Shown here one piece after another: positions 41,038-50,694 of a stretch of 64,000 nucleotides of DNA. The first letter of the stretch is position 1. Each line of letters opens with the position of its first letter. A model generated the notes under the pieces. The model saw nothing but the letters and a program-made list of their open reading frames with translations, was not told the origin of the DNA and made no database searches. Origin of the DNA: Symbiodinium natans (taxonomy: Eukaryota; Sar; Dinophyceae; Suessiales; Symbiodiniaceae); assembly GCA_905221605.1 (NCBI GenBank), contig CAJNDS010001724.1, forward strand, positions 72,001 to 136,000. The letters are read 5' to 3'. The translations under genes were made by a program, and so were the position numbers.

Positions 41038-43508
41038 ATGATTTGGGCGCAGACATCCTGGTGGCTGAGCGTGTGGCTGCTGGCATGGTGGCTGCCCGCT
41101 GTTTCTGGGACATGCCCGCTCACAGGTCCACGAGCCTCTCCAACAAACATCATGCCGCCAAATGCAGATCCCGAAAGTGGCTCGGTGCTCATGCGATACA
41201 ATGCATGGAATGCCAGCAACCTGTCCATTGAGATGGCTTCGGACCTTGAAGAAGCTTACTGGTGGTTAGCAGGGAATTTGGGAATTAGGGGCCCTATATG
41301 TCACCCTTGCAAGGATTATATAGAGTACCTCATTCCCCCTAACCAACAGTAAGTTTAGGGTCCCTAAACCCCAAACCCCAAACCCTAAACCCCAAATCCT
41401 AAACCCTAAACCCCAAACCCTAAACCCTAAACCCTAAGCCCTACCCCCATTCCCTACGCTAGCAGCAGCAAGGAGAAAGAGGCCTCGGGCTACTTGAGCT
41501 TGGTCTTCGACGGCCCCGAGGGTGGCGGCTCCTTGCAGGCTGGGGAGAGCTCCGTGGCTTTCTTCTGGCTGGCCTTTTTTGGGGCTTAAACCCTTTTTGG
41601 CATGGGTTTTTGGTAGAAACTACAAATTCTTCTGGCTGGCCTTTTTTGGGGGGCTTAAGCCCTTTTTTGGGTTTTTTGGTAGAAGGGCTTAAACCCTTTT
41701 TGGGTTTTTGGTAGAAACTACAAAAATGCAGCCGAAAAGTATAACTATCAGGACTTAAATCCTTTTTTTGGGTTTTTGGTAGAAAGTACAAAATGCAGCC
41801 GACAAGTGTAACTTTTAGGACTTAAGCCCTTTTTTTGGGTTTTTGGTAGAAAGTACAAAATGCAGCCGAAAAGTGTAACTATTCGGACTTCAACCCTTTT
41901 TGGCAATTCAAGGGGCCCAAAAGTACAACTTTTCGGAGGGGCTCAGATTTCCGCCAAGGCTTTTCGGACATGGACGAGTACGTCCTCCGCCGGATTCGCA
42001 TCTCCATGCCGAGTGAGCACACCTTGCTCCATCGGCACTTGCCTTTGGAGGTGCAGCTATGGCATGAGTCAGCAGTGCATCGGGATATCAGCAGACTCAT
42101 CACGGAGCGTGCCAGGGTGCAGCAGATGTTGCACAGGCTTCTTTGGTAGCCCAGTGGTGCCCTTTTTCCTTTTTTTTTTGGGGTTCGAGGTTCCCGATAT
42201 AAATCGAGCAACCAGAAAAGGGGGCCCTTGTTATAAGATGGCTACTGGGTTACCAAGGTTTCATGGTCTCATACAGGACTGGCAGTTTCAGCTCAAGAGG
42301 CTCGAGGATCCTTCTGCCAGGAATGTGTCCTTTCCGAACTTGCAAACGGAGAGGGACTGGGCCGAAGCCGTGCGCAGCGACAGCATCCACGATGGCGAGT
42401 CCTTGATGGAACATGCCGGCCAGTTGCGGCATCAGATTGCCCGAATCGATGAAGAAGTTGAGGTGTTGAACGAAAGGTTGCAGCGACCGCAGTCCGCTCG
42501 CATGGTCGCACTTTCGCTTCTCTACACCGCACCCCAGGATGCTGTGCTGGCCGCTTCGGGCCACTTCCTACGCTGGCTGGCAGGGACCATCAAGCGCAAG
42601 CAGGAGCGCCCGAAGCCAGAAACGGAAGACCAGGCGGCACTGCAGGCTGAAGTGCAACAACTCCAACACCGCCTCGACGAAATGCAGGGTCAGAAGGACG
42701 AGTTTGAGGGCACTCCCGAGCGACAGCTGCAGAGCGGCCCGGAAGGCCAGCAGGAAACTCCCGAGGTCTTTCACTTCGAGGAGTTCCACTCCTTCGGCAA
42801 GGACGCCGTTCCTTTGTCATAGCTGGGTACCATTTCAAATTTTTAAGGGTACTTAAAACCCTGTTTTTATAAGGAATAAAGGTTTACATGTTTAGTATTA
42901 TCCCAACCATGAACTAGGTTCGGGATTTGCCTCTCACGGCCTTGGCCTATGAAGGGAGCTTCACGAAGCCGCCCTGCACGCCGGTGGTGAGGTGGTATCT
43001 CGTGAGCGAGCCACAGGCAGCCACAGCCCAGGATGTGCTGAGCTTGGCTGCAACAGTGTTGGGGTCCGGTGAGAGCCCCATGTGCCACCGGGTCCAGGGG
43101 TTGGAGGTTTGCAACCAGGGCATCAGCCCCTCCGACGGCGTGTGGTGGAATGGTCCCATCAAGGAGGTCCCGGAGTCTCAGAAGAAGTTCCCCAACGCGT
43201 TCATGAACACCGTCTCCCTGGGCTTCGGCTCCTTCCACAAGCCCCAAGAGACTTGCTAGCCCAGTGGTGCCCTTTTCCCTTTTTTTTTGGTTCTACCCTT
43301 ATCAAGTAACCAACCCAAAAAAAGGGTGCCCTTATTTGTAAGATGGTTACTGGGCTACCAAGGAGACACACCTCAGCTCTCAGCTGGTCTCGCGGCTCCC
43401 GTGGGTGTATGTTCAAGCCTGCTGCGCCGTGCTCCTGCTGTGCTCGATTGCAATGCTTGGAGCCACGTGCTCCATGTGGTCGCATCAGTGTTGCGATCTT
43501 TGAGCTGA
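41038..43508 (+). CDS. Secreted alpha-carbonic-anhydrase-like protein, multi-exon, zinc ligands lost
   Basis: Proposed exons: 41,038-41,264; 41,463-~41,553; ~41,939-42,145; 42,258-42,807; 42,918-43,254; 43,366-43,508 (the last uncertain: splicing at the nearer AG, 43,362, would create TGA). Exon 1 has a signal peptide (MIWAQTSWWLSVWLLAWWLP) and TCPLTGPRASPTNI, matching the alpha-CA C..G..QSPINI region. Exon 2 YLSLVFDGPEGGGSL resembles GHSLxVxFDG. Exon 3 EYVLRRIRISMPSEHTL and LPLEVQLWH align with YxLxQFHFHAPSEHTL and PLExHxVH; the three histidine ligands read R, S and Q. Exon 4 adds a roughly 100-residue coiled coil and VALSLLY. Exon 5 YEGSFTKPPCTPVVRWYLVS is the YxGSLTTPPC block. E of SEHT and the T gatekeeper remain. 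Exon 3 to 4 joins in frame across a GT-AG intron; exon 2 to 3 junction is unresolved. Likely secreted and not catalytic. Confidence 0.65.
41265..41349. mobile_element. Introner-like TIR element in CA-like intron 1
   Basis: The left GGTTAGCAGGGAAT and right ATTCCCCCTAACC ends are inverted. It begins at the proposed donor GTTAGC and ends before a CCCTAAA/CCCCAAA tract (41,365-41,450) that fills the rest of the intron up to GCTAG|C. Confidence 0.6.
41560..41935. repeat. 67-bp minisatellite in CA-like intron 2
   Basis: Units of 67 bp carry TTTTTGGGTTTTTGGTAGAA and ACAAAATGCAGCCG; ATG-containing copies start at 41,726, 41,793 and 41,860. Earlier, shorter units include a duplicated CTTCTGGCTGGCC from the preceding exon end. 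Confidence 0.8.
42146..42257. mobile_element. Introner-like TIR element, family I, in CA-like intron 3
   Basis: The intron is the element: GTAGCCCAGTGGTGCCC at the left, ACTGGGTTACCAAG at the right. Ends are inverted (GTAGCCCAGT/ACTGGGTTAC), and the same ends supply the GT donor and AG acceptor. Removing it joins TG|G (Trp) in frame. A sister copy lies at 43,255. Confidence 0.75.
42808..42917. mobile_element. TIR-bearing intron 4 of the CA-like gene
   Basis: TGTCATAGCTGGGTA near the left and TATCCCAACCATGAAC near the right are an imperfect inverted pair. A donor at 42,808 (GTTCCT) and acceptor at 42,917 (TAG) keep phase 0, joining FGKDA to VRDLP. The donor choice is inferred from phase. Confidence 0.5.
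43255..43365. mobile_element. Introner-like TIR element, family I, with GC donor
   Basis: GCTAGCCCAGTGGTGCCC at the left and ACTGGGCTACCAAG at the right; TIRs CTAGCCCAGT/ACTGGGCTA. Internal CCCTTTTCC, T-run, and AAAAGGGTGCCCTTATT shared with 42,146-42,257. The position of the donor equivalent to GT in the sister copy reads GC. Confidence 0.7.
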
Positions 43509-43827
43509 GAGAGGCAGGGCGTGCAGCTGCTTCAACCCCCATTGGGACAATGCGCGGGTCGGAGATGTCTTGCTATGCAGTCGACTTTTCCATTGGGAAT
43601 GACTCAAGAAATTGTGCGGGCGTTTCGGTCTAGAATCTAGAAGTGCTGTTGTTTCGCATTGAGGCAGTGAGGTTGACTGCAAGGTTTCACTTGCCATTGG
43701 TTATTCCTTCGTGAGAGAGTGATGCCGACCCTGGTTTCACATGTGCAAGCAGACGCGTTCGATGAACATTCGCCTGCCAAGTGCAACCCCCCCACCTGCC
43801 CCCCCTACACCCTGAACCCTGACCTAA

Positions 43828-43938
43828 ACCATCAATGTCTCAGCCCGCAACCAGGTTAAGGTCGAGTTCTGCTATGGCAACCAGGATTTCGTCGTCACCT
43901 ACAACCAGGCCAGTGGGAAACGCAAAGTAGGAATCTAG
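43828..43938 (+). CDS. Terminal exon candidate (KVEFCYGNQDFVVTYNQASG)
   Basis: Open from 43,828; reads INVSARNQVKVEFCYGNQDF then VVTYNQASGKRKVGI to TAG at 43,936-43,938. An AG|G acceptor may lie at CCAG|GTTAAG. Beta-strand-like alternation. Unknown family; not obviously part of the CA-like gene. Confidence 0.45.
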   Translation, partial: TINVSARNQVKVEFCYGNQDFVVTYNQASGKRKVGI

Positions 43939-44656
43939 GCGGTCGCCTCCGTTGTGGCTTCGGAGGCTTTGGGGCTTAGGGTGAAGCTATAGTGTCTTTG
44001 GTTGCCCAAAGACACTAGGCGTTTAACGGAAGTCTTTTTTGTTGTTCTGGACTCTCAGGTCTGGAATGACCTGTAGCCCTATGGTTTTAACTCATGAAAT
44101 CTCTCCCTAGTTTAGGGGTTTAGGGTTTAGGGTTGGAGGTTCGCGGTTCATGTGAACTTAGAAGTAGGGCTATAGGTACGGTAAAGATAGTCACAACCCT
44201 ATTTAGGGTACTTTAGAACTACCTGCAAAACCTAAACCCTAAACCGCCCTATAACGACCCGGCCTCTTTAGTGCTTGGCGAGTGGCAAAAGAGGCCTAGG
44301 GAATGCAATGTGGCGTTTAGGGTTTAGGGTTTAGGGTTTAGGGTTTAGGGTTTAGGAGTTCAAGAGTTTAGGGTCTAGGAGTGTAGGAGTTTAGGAGTTT
44401 GGGAGTTGGGGTTTGGGATATGAGGGACTGCTGTGGCCTGAGGCCGAACTGCTGTGGGGAGGTTTGTGGCGGAGGCTTGCGGTAGACAGCCTGAGCCGAG
44501 AACGTACAGGGTTGAGTGTTTAGGGTTTAGGGTTCAAGGTTTTAGGGCCCCTAGGAATGATGCCTAAATTTTGCTAAGGGGGAATATTCAACACACTGCG
44601 TTTAATCTGATGGGTGCCGCCAACCCTAAACCCTAAACCCCAAACCCTGGTGACAG

Positions 44657-44740
44657 GATGTGCAGCAGACGGTGGGCCTGATGACAGCCTCCTTCGCAGG
44701 CCGATATGCATCTCTGCCTGTCGGCGGTTATCAGTTTTAG
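44657..44740 (+). CDS. Terminal exon candidate (DVQQTVGLMTASFAGRYASL)
   Basis: After GACAG the frame reads DVQQTVGLMTASFAGRYASL PVGGYQF and stops at TAG 44,738-44,740. CCCTAAA-type tract upstream. Unknown family. A weakly similar QQTV motif occurs in an open island at 45,261-45,330. Confidence 0.35.
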   Translation, partial: DVQQTVGLMTASFAGRYASLPVGGYQF

Positions 44741-45469
44741 GGCTTCTAGTTTAGGAGCTTGAGGGTTTTTTTTGGGGGTATACCTTCCACCTTAAAGCAA
44801 CCCACGTTTATGTAGGTTGTGATATATTCACCCACCCACAGAATTCTCAGGTAACTCACAAAAAGTGGGCTTTGGGGTTCTTAAGGTATAGATGCAAGGC
44901 CCAGCCCTATTGGGCAGCCGATTTGTTTGTGAGTGCGGTGTTCTGGTGGATGTTGTCGTTTGAAGCTTAGAGAGGTACAGGTCCCTTATTATGTAGATCT
45001 TCCTGTTTTACGGTTCAGGGCTTTTTCTACTTCTGCTACATGCCCTACAGGCTAGACCCCGCGAGGGTTCCTCGCTTTGTTTGAATGGTTGAAGCCCTGC
45101 TGTAGATGCAAGTGCAAGCGCAGACACCCTCCCAACACCGAAGCGAAGAGCCCAAACCCTAAACCCGAAGCCCCAAACCCTAAACCCTAAACTCTAAACC
45201 CTAAACCCTAAACCCTAAACCCTAAACCTTAGTGGCTCAGGAAGATGGCTTGTCCTTGAGCGAGAGAGCCGTGTTGCAGCAGACCGTGCCCAGCGGAGTG
45301 GGCGACGATGGGAACACGTCGAACATGCTACTTGGGTTTAAGGGTTTTGGGTAGGCCCTAAACCCGATACCCTAAACCCTAAACCCTAAACCCACAAGCC
45401 AGGACTCCAGTAACCGGACCCTTCTACCCCCTAGTCAAAGGGGGTAGACTCGAAATTGTATAGGGATCC

Positions 45470-45612
45470 TAAACCCTAAGCCCTGGACCCTAAGCCCTAA
45501 ACCCTCAACCCTAAACCCTGAACCCTAAACCCTAAACCCTAAACCCTAAACCCTAAACCCTAAACCCTAAACCCTAAACCCTAAACCCTAAACCCTAAAC
45601 CCTAAACCCTGA
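45470..45612 (-). repeat. Long telomere-type (CCCTAAA)n array
   Basis: About twenty C-strand units with CCCTGAA and CCCTAAG variants in the first part and perfect units in the last 90 bp. Another C-strand array lies at 45,150-45,232. Confidence 0.95.
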
Positions 45613-45713
45613 GACGAGAAGGCGCGCTCCTTAATGTTTGGGCATGTCTTGTTCTGGCGAAGTCGGCTGTGCAAGAGGGCATGGCCACCGCTGGAGATGG
45701 GTGCGTGTGAGAG
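45613..45713 (+). CDS. Exon candidate (DEKARSLMFGHVLFWRSRLC)
   Basis: Reads DEKARSLMFGHVLFWRSRLC then KRAWPPLEMGACE between a CCCTAAA array and TTTAGGG-type repeats beginning at 45,714. Unknown family. Confidence 0.35.
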
Positions 45714-45806
45714 TTTAGGGTTAACAGGGTTAATAGGGTTTAGGGTTGAGGGTTGAGGGTTTAGGGTTTAGGGTTTAGGGTTAAGGGGTCACATGCCCAC
45801 CTTAAG

Positions 45807-45927
45807 GTACCATGGCAGCCTCATTCATTTCTCGGACGGACCCTTATCCTTTGCAAAAGACTCGGTTGCCTCGATGGCGGTCGTGGCCGAGGAGCTCCCG
45901 TCTTGCGTTGCTGGGCTGCGATCCTAG
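45807..45927 (+). CDS. Terminal exon candidate (YHGSLIHFSDGPLSFAKDSV)
   Basis: After CTTAAG|G reads YHGSLIHFSDGPLSFAKDSV then ASMAVVAEELPSCVAGLRS and TAG at 45,925-45,927. TTTAGGG-type tract upstream at 45,720-45,783 and downstream at 45,938. An alternative frame starting MAASFISR is also open. Confidence 0.35.
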
Positions 45928-46017
45928 AGGGTCCATTTAGGGTTTAGGGTTTAGGGTTGAGGGTAAGTTCGGATCCGGCTGAGCCTGGAGTCAAACAGGG
46001 TTTAGGGTTTAGGGTTT

Positions 46018-46208
46018 AGAGGGTCCATTTGTAGTACTATTCTGGAATTAGGTGCCCAAGAGCCCTATTCAGTATGGCTTTTGGGTACCTAATTCCAGAA
46101 TAGTTGGTAGTGTTGGTAGTAGTATTATTGAATTAAGTACCCCAAAAGCCCTATTTAGTATGGTTTTTGGGGACCTAAGTCCATACTAGTAGTACCAATG
46201 GACCCTCT
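46018..46208. mobile_element. Nested foldback TIR element, family VIII
   Basis: The outer ends AGAGGGTCCATTTGTAGTAC and GTACCAATGGACCCTCT are inverted. Inside lie two further foldbacks: ATTCTGGAATTAGGTGCCC pairs with GGGTACCTAATTCCAGAAT (46,039-46,102), and a related diverged pair lies at 46,130-46,185. Could be one element inserted into its own relative. Confidence 0.8.
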
Positions 46209-46365
46209 GGGGACTGGCATCGCTTGCTGTCAAGAAACCGGACATCTTCACTAACTCTGACTCGATGGTTTCCAAAATGTCCTTTATATGTGTATGTATC
46301 TATGGAAAGACATAGTATCTCAAGAGTAGCTCTAACCTTTGACTTTCGGGTTTGGGATTTCGAAT

Positions 46366-46510
46366 TGTGGGCTTCAGGGCCTTAGCGACTGCGCGATACT
46401 GCTGTACTTGTAACTGTACTGATAACCATACTCGGGTACTTAACGGACTTATGCGTGGGTTATAAGTACAGCTATAATTGGTGAATAAGTACCCTGAACC
46501 TCCAAGTAGT
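46366..46510. mobile_element. TIR element, family III
   Basis: The right end ACCCTGAACCTCCAAGTA (46,490-46,508) and interior TAAGTACAGCTATAATTGG are shared with 22.7 and 51.1 kb. The left end GGGCTTCAGGG is a degraded inverted partner. CCCTGAACC is intact here, unlike in the 51.1 kb copy. Confidence 0.6.
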
Positions 46511-46573
46511 ATCCCTAAACCCCAAACCCGAAACCCTAAACCCTAAATCCAGAACCCTAAACCCTAAACCCTG

Positions 46574-46690
46574 CGTGCACTAAGCTGGACGCGGATAACT
46601 GGCTGCGCGCCTTTGGCCCCGTCTTCGCAAAGTCGCAGCTCTCACGCTTCCACTCCGCGGCGGTGCTGTTTCTCGGCCTTCAGAGTCTTA
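46574..46690 (+). CDS. Exon candidate (KLDADNWLRAFGPVFAKSQL)
   Basis: Reads CTKLDADNWLRAFGPVFAKS, QLSRFHSAAVLFLGLQSLT between a CCCTAAA tract (46,545-46,571) and a TTTAGGG-type tract (46,696). Amphipathic and hydrophobic. Unknown family. Confidence 0.45.
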
Positions 46691-47343
46691 CTATTGGGTT
46701 TAGGGTTGAGGGTTGAGGGTTTACGAGACCCTAAACCCTAAACCCTAAACCCTAAAACTAGCCCGAGTGAGGAGGTGAAAACTCCCATAAGCCCTTTGAA
46801 CCCTACAAACCTGAAGCAGAAAGCCCAGAGCGTGCAAGGATGGGAAGAGACAACGCCACCTCCTGTGCAGAGCTGGCGGACAAGTGCGACTTGCATGCTT
46901 GAGTGGATGGTCCCCTTTAGACTCGCATTGTCGCCGAGAATCCTGGGAAGGCGTCTTTAGTCATGATTGCCCACCACAGACAACACGTTTTGGGGTCTTA
47001 AGGTACCAGCAAGCCCGCGGACCAACATCCCAAACCCTCTTCCCGCATTCTGTTCATTCGGGTTCCAAGAGCAGGACAACAAACCCTAAACCCAGCCCAA
47101 AGCCCCAGACCCGAAGCCCCAAAGCTTCAAACCCAAAACAGCCCTATAGACAGGAAGCCCTCTAAGCTGCAGACCACCCCAAGCTCGGCAAAAACCCCAA
47201 ACCCTTTCAACCCCCCAACCCTATAAAACCCCAAACCCTGTAAACCCCAAAACCTGCAAAACCCCAAACCCTAAAAACAGAAAAACCTTTAAACCCCAAA
47301 ACCCTCTCAACCCCCCAAACCCCATGACACCCCCCAAACCCCA

Positions 47344-47480
47344 GACACTCAGTAGTACTGTAGAGTATGTAACCTTTACCCTTTTTGGGGTAATGTTATC
47401 CCCTTATAATCCCAAAACCCTAAACCCTTAACCCTTGACCCTAAACCCCCTACCCACTAAACTATAATCCCAAAGGCTAA
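47344..47480. mobile_element. Family IV element with telomere-type insert 1
   Basis: GTAACCTTTACCC and TTTTTGGGGTAAT at the left and AAGGCTAACCTTTAAC at the right match 17,535-17,635. The centre holds 47,417-47,462, a CCCTAAA-type tract, flanked on both sides by the 12-mer TATAATCCCAAA (47,405-47,416 and 47,463-47,474). The empty copy has a single TTACAATCCCGAA. Confidence 0.8.
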
Positions 47481-47489
47481 CCTTTAACA

Positions 47490-47655
47490 AGCAGTAGTAG
47501 AGTATGTAACCTTTGCCCTTTTTGGGGTAATATCATCCCCTTAGAATCCCAAAACCCTAAACCCTGAACCCTAAACCCTGAACCCTTAACCCAAACCCTA
47601 AACCCTAAACCCTTAACCCTAAACTAGAATCCCAAAGGTTAACCTTTAGTTCCCC
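47490..47655. mobile_element. Family IV element with telomere-type insert 2
   Basis: A second copy, adjacent to the first. The insert 47,554-47,624 of CCCTAAA, CCCTGAA and CCCTTAA units is flanked by the 12-mer TAGAATCCCAAA (47,542-47,553 and 47,625-47,636). The repeat differs from that of insert 1 by one base, identically on both sides. Confidence 0.8.
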
Positions 47656-48198
47656 TAGCCTGAGGCGAGGACTGGGACTCTCGCCTCCTACGCGGCGTCT
47701 GCGGAAGGACCTGTGGCTGCCACCTGCCAAGCGCCATGACCTGGTTCAAGGCGCACTGGCTGTCGATTTTTCTTCTCGGAAGGCCCTTGGGGGAGGTTTT
47801 TTGGGGTTTGGGGTTTGGGGTTTAGGGCTAAGACCCAGAGTAGGCCCCTTGTTACCCGGCTTTTAGGGTCTAGGTTCGTTTATAAGCCCCTTAAACCCAA
47901 GAGGGGCACCTTGAAGAGGGCGCAACCCCTGGTTTAATTCAAGGCGCAACCCTGGGGGCTTAGAGCATGTTAGGGTTTAAGGGTTGTTGTTTAGGGTTTA
48001 GGGTTTAGGGTTGAGCGTTACTTTTCACTACTTTCGCCTTTTTTGCTCACAGAAGGACTCCTTCGGGCTTATTATAAGGCTGGAGGGTTAGGGCTTTCTG
48101 GGGCGCATCAGGTTGTGTTTATGGCCTTTCAGGTTTCTCGGTCTAAGGGGTTTAGGGCTTCGTAGGGTTAGTAAGGCCTATGTGGGCACACGCGTGCA

Positions 48199-48285
48199 GT
48201 GCAGCTCCATCTCAACCCTTTCGTGTCCTTCACGACCAATGTTGCCATTCAGACGAACCTCTCGTCCGGTTTCTGTAGCCTCCTT
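48199..48285 (+). CDS. Exon candidate (VQLHLNPFVSFTTNVAIQTN)
   Basis: Reads VQLHLNPFVSFTTNVAIQTN then LSSGFCSLLR, with beta-like alternation, followed by a family II interior sequence (CCCTATACTACTAC) without clear ends. It lies directly upstream of the LINE. Family unknown. Confidence 0.35.
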
Positions 48286-48380
48286 AGGAATGCCCTATAC
48301 TACTACAATTCCTACAAGGCATGTGAACCATGTAAGCCCCTAAAGGATTGGGGCCGTAGGACCCGCAGAGTGAAAGGGAG

Positions 48381-50694
48381 ATGAGCGCTCGCTTATCTCA
48401 TCTCAGGCTGCAGCCTTTCAGCCCGGATGGCTCCTCGCGGTACACAATGGCAGAACTAAACACAGTCATCGCTAGCCTTAACACCACTAAGAAGTGCATT
48501 CGAGGATGTTTTGCGGCCCTAAAGGTGGATTTGCCTGAGGCCAGGTTCCTCACCCTGGCTTTGGCAAATCTGAGCAGGCATCTTGGTTTAACCTCTTCAT
48601 TATGGTCATTGCGTCAATACAGCCCTCTTCACAAAAAGGGACCGTTGACGGTATCCAAGATTGCGAACTTGAGGCCAATCTCCATTTGCAGCGACATGGC
48701 ACATGTTCAGGATGGTTTGTGGATGCTACGAAACAAAGCTAAGCTGATTGATTACGCGGGTCCTTCACAAACTGGAGGTTGCCTTGACCCTGTCAGTCTT
48801 GTGCTTGGCCTGGTCCTTCATGCGCAGATCAGGAAGTCCCAAAACCTCCCCACATTTTGGGCTGTCCTAGATTTAAAATGGGCGTTCGACACAGCAATTC
48901 TTCCTGGGATGAAGATTGCTGTTGCTGAAGCAAATGTCGACATTCTGGACTGGCTCTTGCTTGACGATATTATGGACCAAGATTCTCAGTGTCTCTCTCT
49001 TCATGGTCTTTTGTCAACAATTTTCAAGTTAGGTTGTGGCACAGCTCAAGGTCGCAAGTTTTCAGTGGGCGTCTTCAACGCCCTTCTCAAATGGTTACAA
49101 GTAGAGATCAACAAAGCGGCGCCAGGCGGTACCCGGGCACTGTTGCCGAAGTACGCGAATCATCTTCTGGATGCGGCGCAGCAACTGGCCCCGGCAGTTC
49201 GCCACTGCAGCTGGACGCCCTCTAACATTAGCATGGCAGAAGACGTTAGTCAAGTTATCAAAGATGCTGCGTCTGGGAATTGTTTCCAGACGGAAGCCCG
49301 TCAACATGAGGCTACTTTGGCTCTCTGCAGCCTCCAAGGTGCCTCCTTACGGCTTCTAAGTTTGGAACTTCTGGGCGAAGGGGGGTTTGTTGCAGCCCAA
49401 CACGTGGACGATGTCACAGTACCTTGCGTCTCTGGACCACGTACATGCAGTCATGGATGCCAACAGCAAGTCTGCGTGCTCAAGATATGCTCTCAAGGCC
49501 AAGGCTAGATTCCATTATGGTCCAGGCAAATGCTGCGTAATGAACTTAGGAAACTCGGACATGTCGTCTTTGTCTGGTGAACAGTGCATGGAACTGGTGC
49601 ACACCAAGCGCTTCTTGGGGATCCTTGTTGACGATGCTTTGACCTTTTCTCCTTGTTTAAAGGAGGCTTTGGGTAGAGGTTGGGATGCTTTTGTGCAGCT
49701 CTTCAACTCGGCCGAAACAGCTGGCTTCCCTCTCTCAGTAATCGCTGAAGAAGCATACCGTAGGGTGGTGCCTGAGTTTTTGTTTGCGGCTCCTTTTCTT
49801 GTTTCAACCCAGGGTTTTGAGCACGAACTTAACAAACTCCAATGGAAGTGGGGTCGAGTTCTCTTGGGCGCGTCGCATGATTTTGCCCTTCCCTGGGCCT
49901 TGGTTTTCACACAGTGCGGGTGGCCTCTTCGGCTCGGCTCGTATGTCATCGAAGGTGCAGCCGTGGCTTTGGCAAGACTTTTGGTTTTGCCTGAGGGGCA
50001 TCCAGGTGCTCTCTTCGTGCGAATGGCTTTGAGTATTCCTTGTCATTCTTGGACGCAGGACGTTTTGGCGATTTTGCAATGTGAAGGCTTGCCATCGCGC
50101 ATCCCGCTGGTGTTTGAGGCCAAGGGCTTTGACTCGGTTCAGTTAGAAGCAGCGAGATCGAGCTCATCTTTGCGAAAAGATTTACTCAGGCGCTACAGAC
50201 TGGAAATTGTCAGACCCATATTGCTGGAATATGACAGGGCAGCAGGGGAACAAGCTCGGGGGAAACTGCTCCCAGGCTTTACCTTCTCGTTTGAAGACCT
50301 CGGGCGCTCAGTTGGGCTGGGAGAAGTCTCTGAAAATATTCGCTCCCAGACTAGCCCTGGAGCATCCTTGTGGCTTCGATGTTGGGCAATCATAGGCATT
50401 ACGGGTGCGTGGCCACTTTGTTTGTTTCAGGATTCGGGGCTCCCTTTGTGCCTGGATAGCTGTTCACTATGCGGTGCTCGCTACGCGACTGTGCTGCACG
50501 CATTCGCCGAGTGTCCGGGCACACAGTGTGTCTTGGATGACGCTGCCGCGGCTGTGTGCCTCCCTGAAAGAACGGAGGGACAGAGCTTGGCGTTTTTTCT
50601 TCTCAAGCAGCATCAAGATGTCAGGGTCACGCTGGCCTGTCAGAAGGTTGTAGGCACCTGCATGCAGTTGCTGTGCAGCAACATCTCCCAGTAA
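48381..50694 (+). pseudogene. LINE (non-LTR retrotransposon) reverse transcriptase, 5' truncated, frameshifted
   Basis: Frame 1 (48,381-49,508) carries YTMAELNTVIASLNTTKK, PLHKKGP and NLRPISICSD, the motif A region WAVLDLKWAFDTA and motif B GCGTAQGRKFSVGVFNALL, and reaches HVDD (49,401-49,412), in the position of the usual YADD. Between 49,413 and 49,420 the frame must shift by one to reach YLASLDHVHAVMDANSKSAC and GPGKCCVMNL in frame 2 (to 50,694). The C-terminus has CSLCGARYATVLHAFAEC, the CxxC-H-C finger typical of LINE ORF2 ends. The segment between motif B and HVDD is about 100 residues, longer than I expect. No endonuclease domain is seen upstream. An (ACTC)4 run at 50,922-50,938 may be the 3' tail. 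Inactive copy; clade not assigned. Confidence 0.8.

Noticed and set aside
41860-42822. Single 320-codon ORF across the CA-like region
   Set aside because: Its first 130 codons run through a minisatellite, a competing exon frame (EYVLRRIRISMPSEH) and an introner; only the part after 42,258 is coding in that frame.
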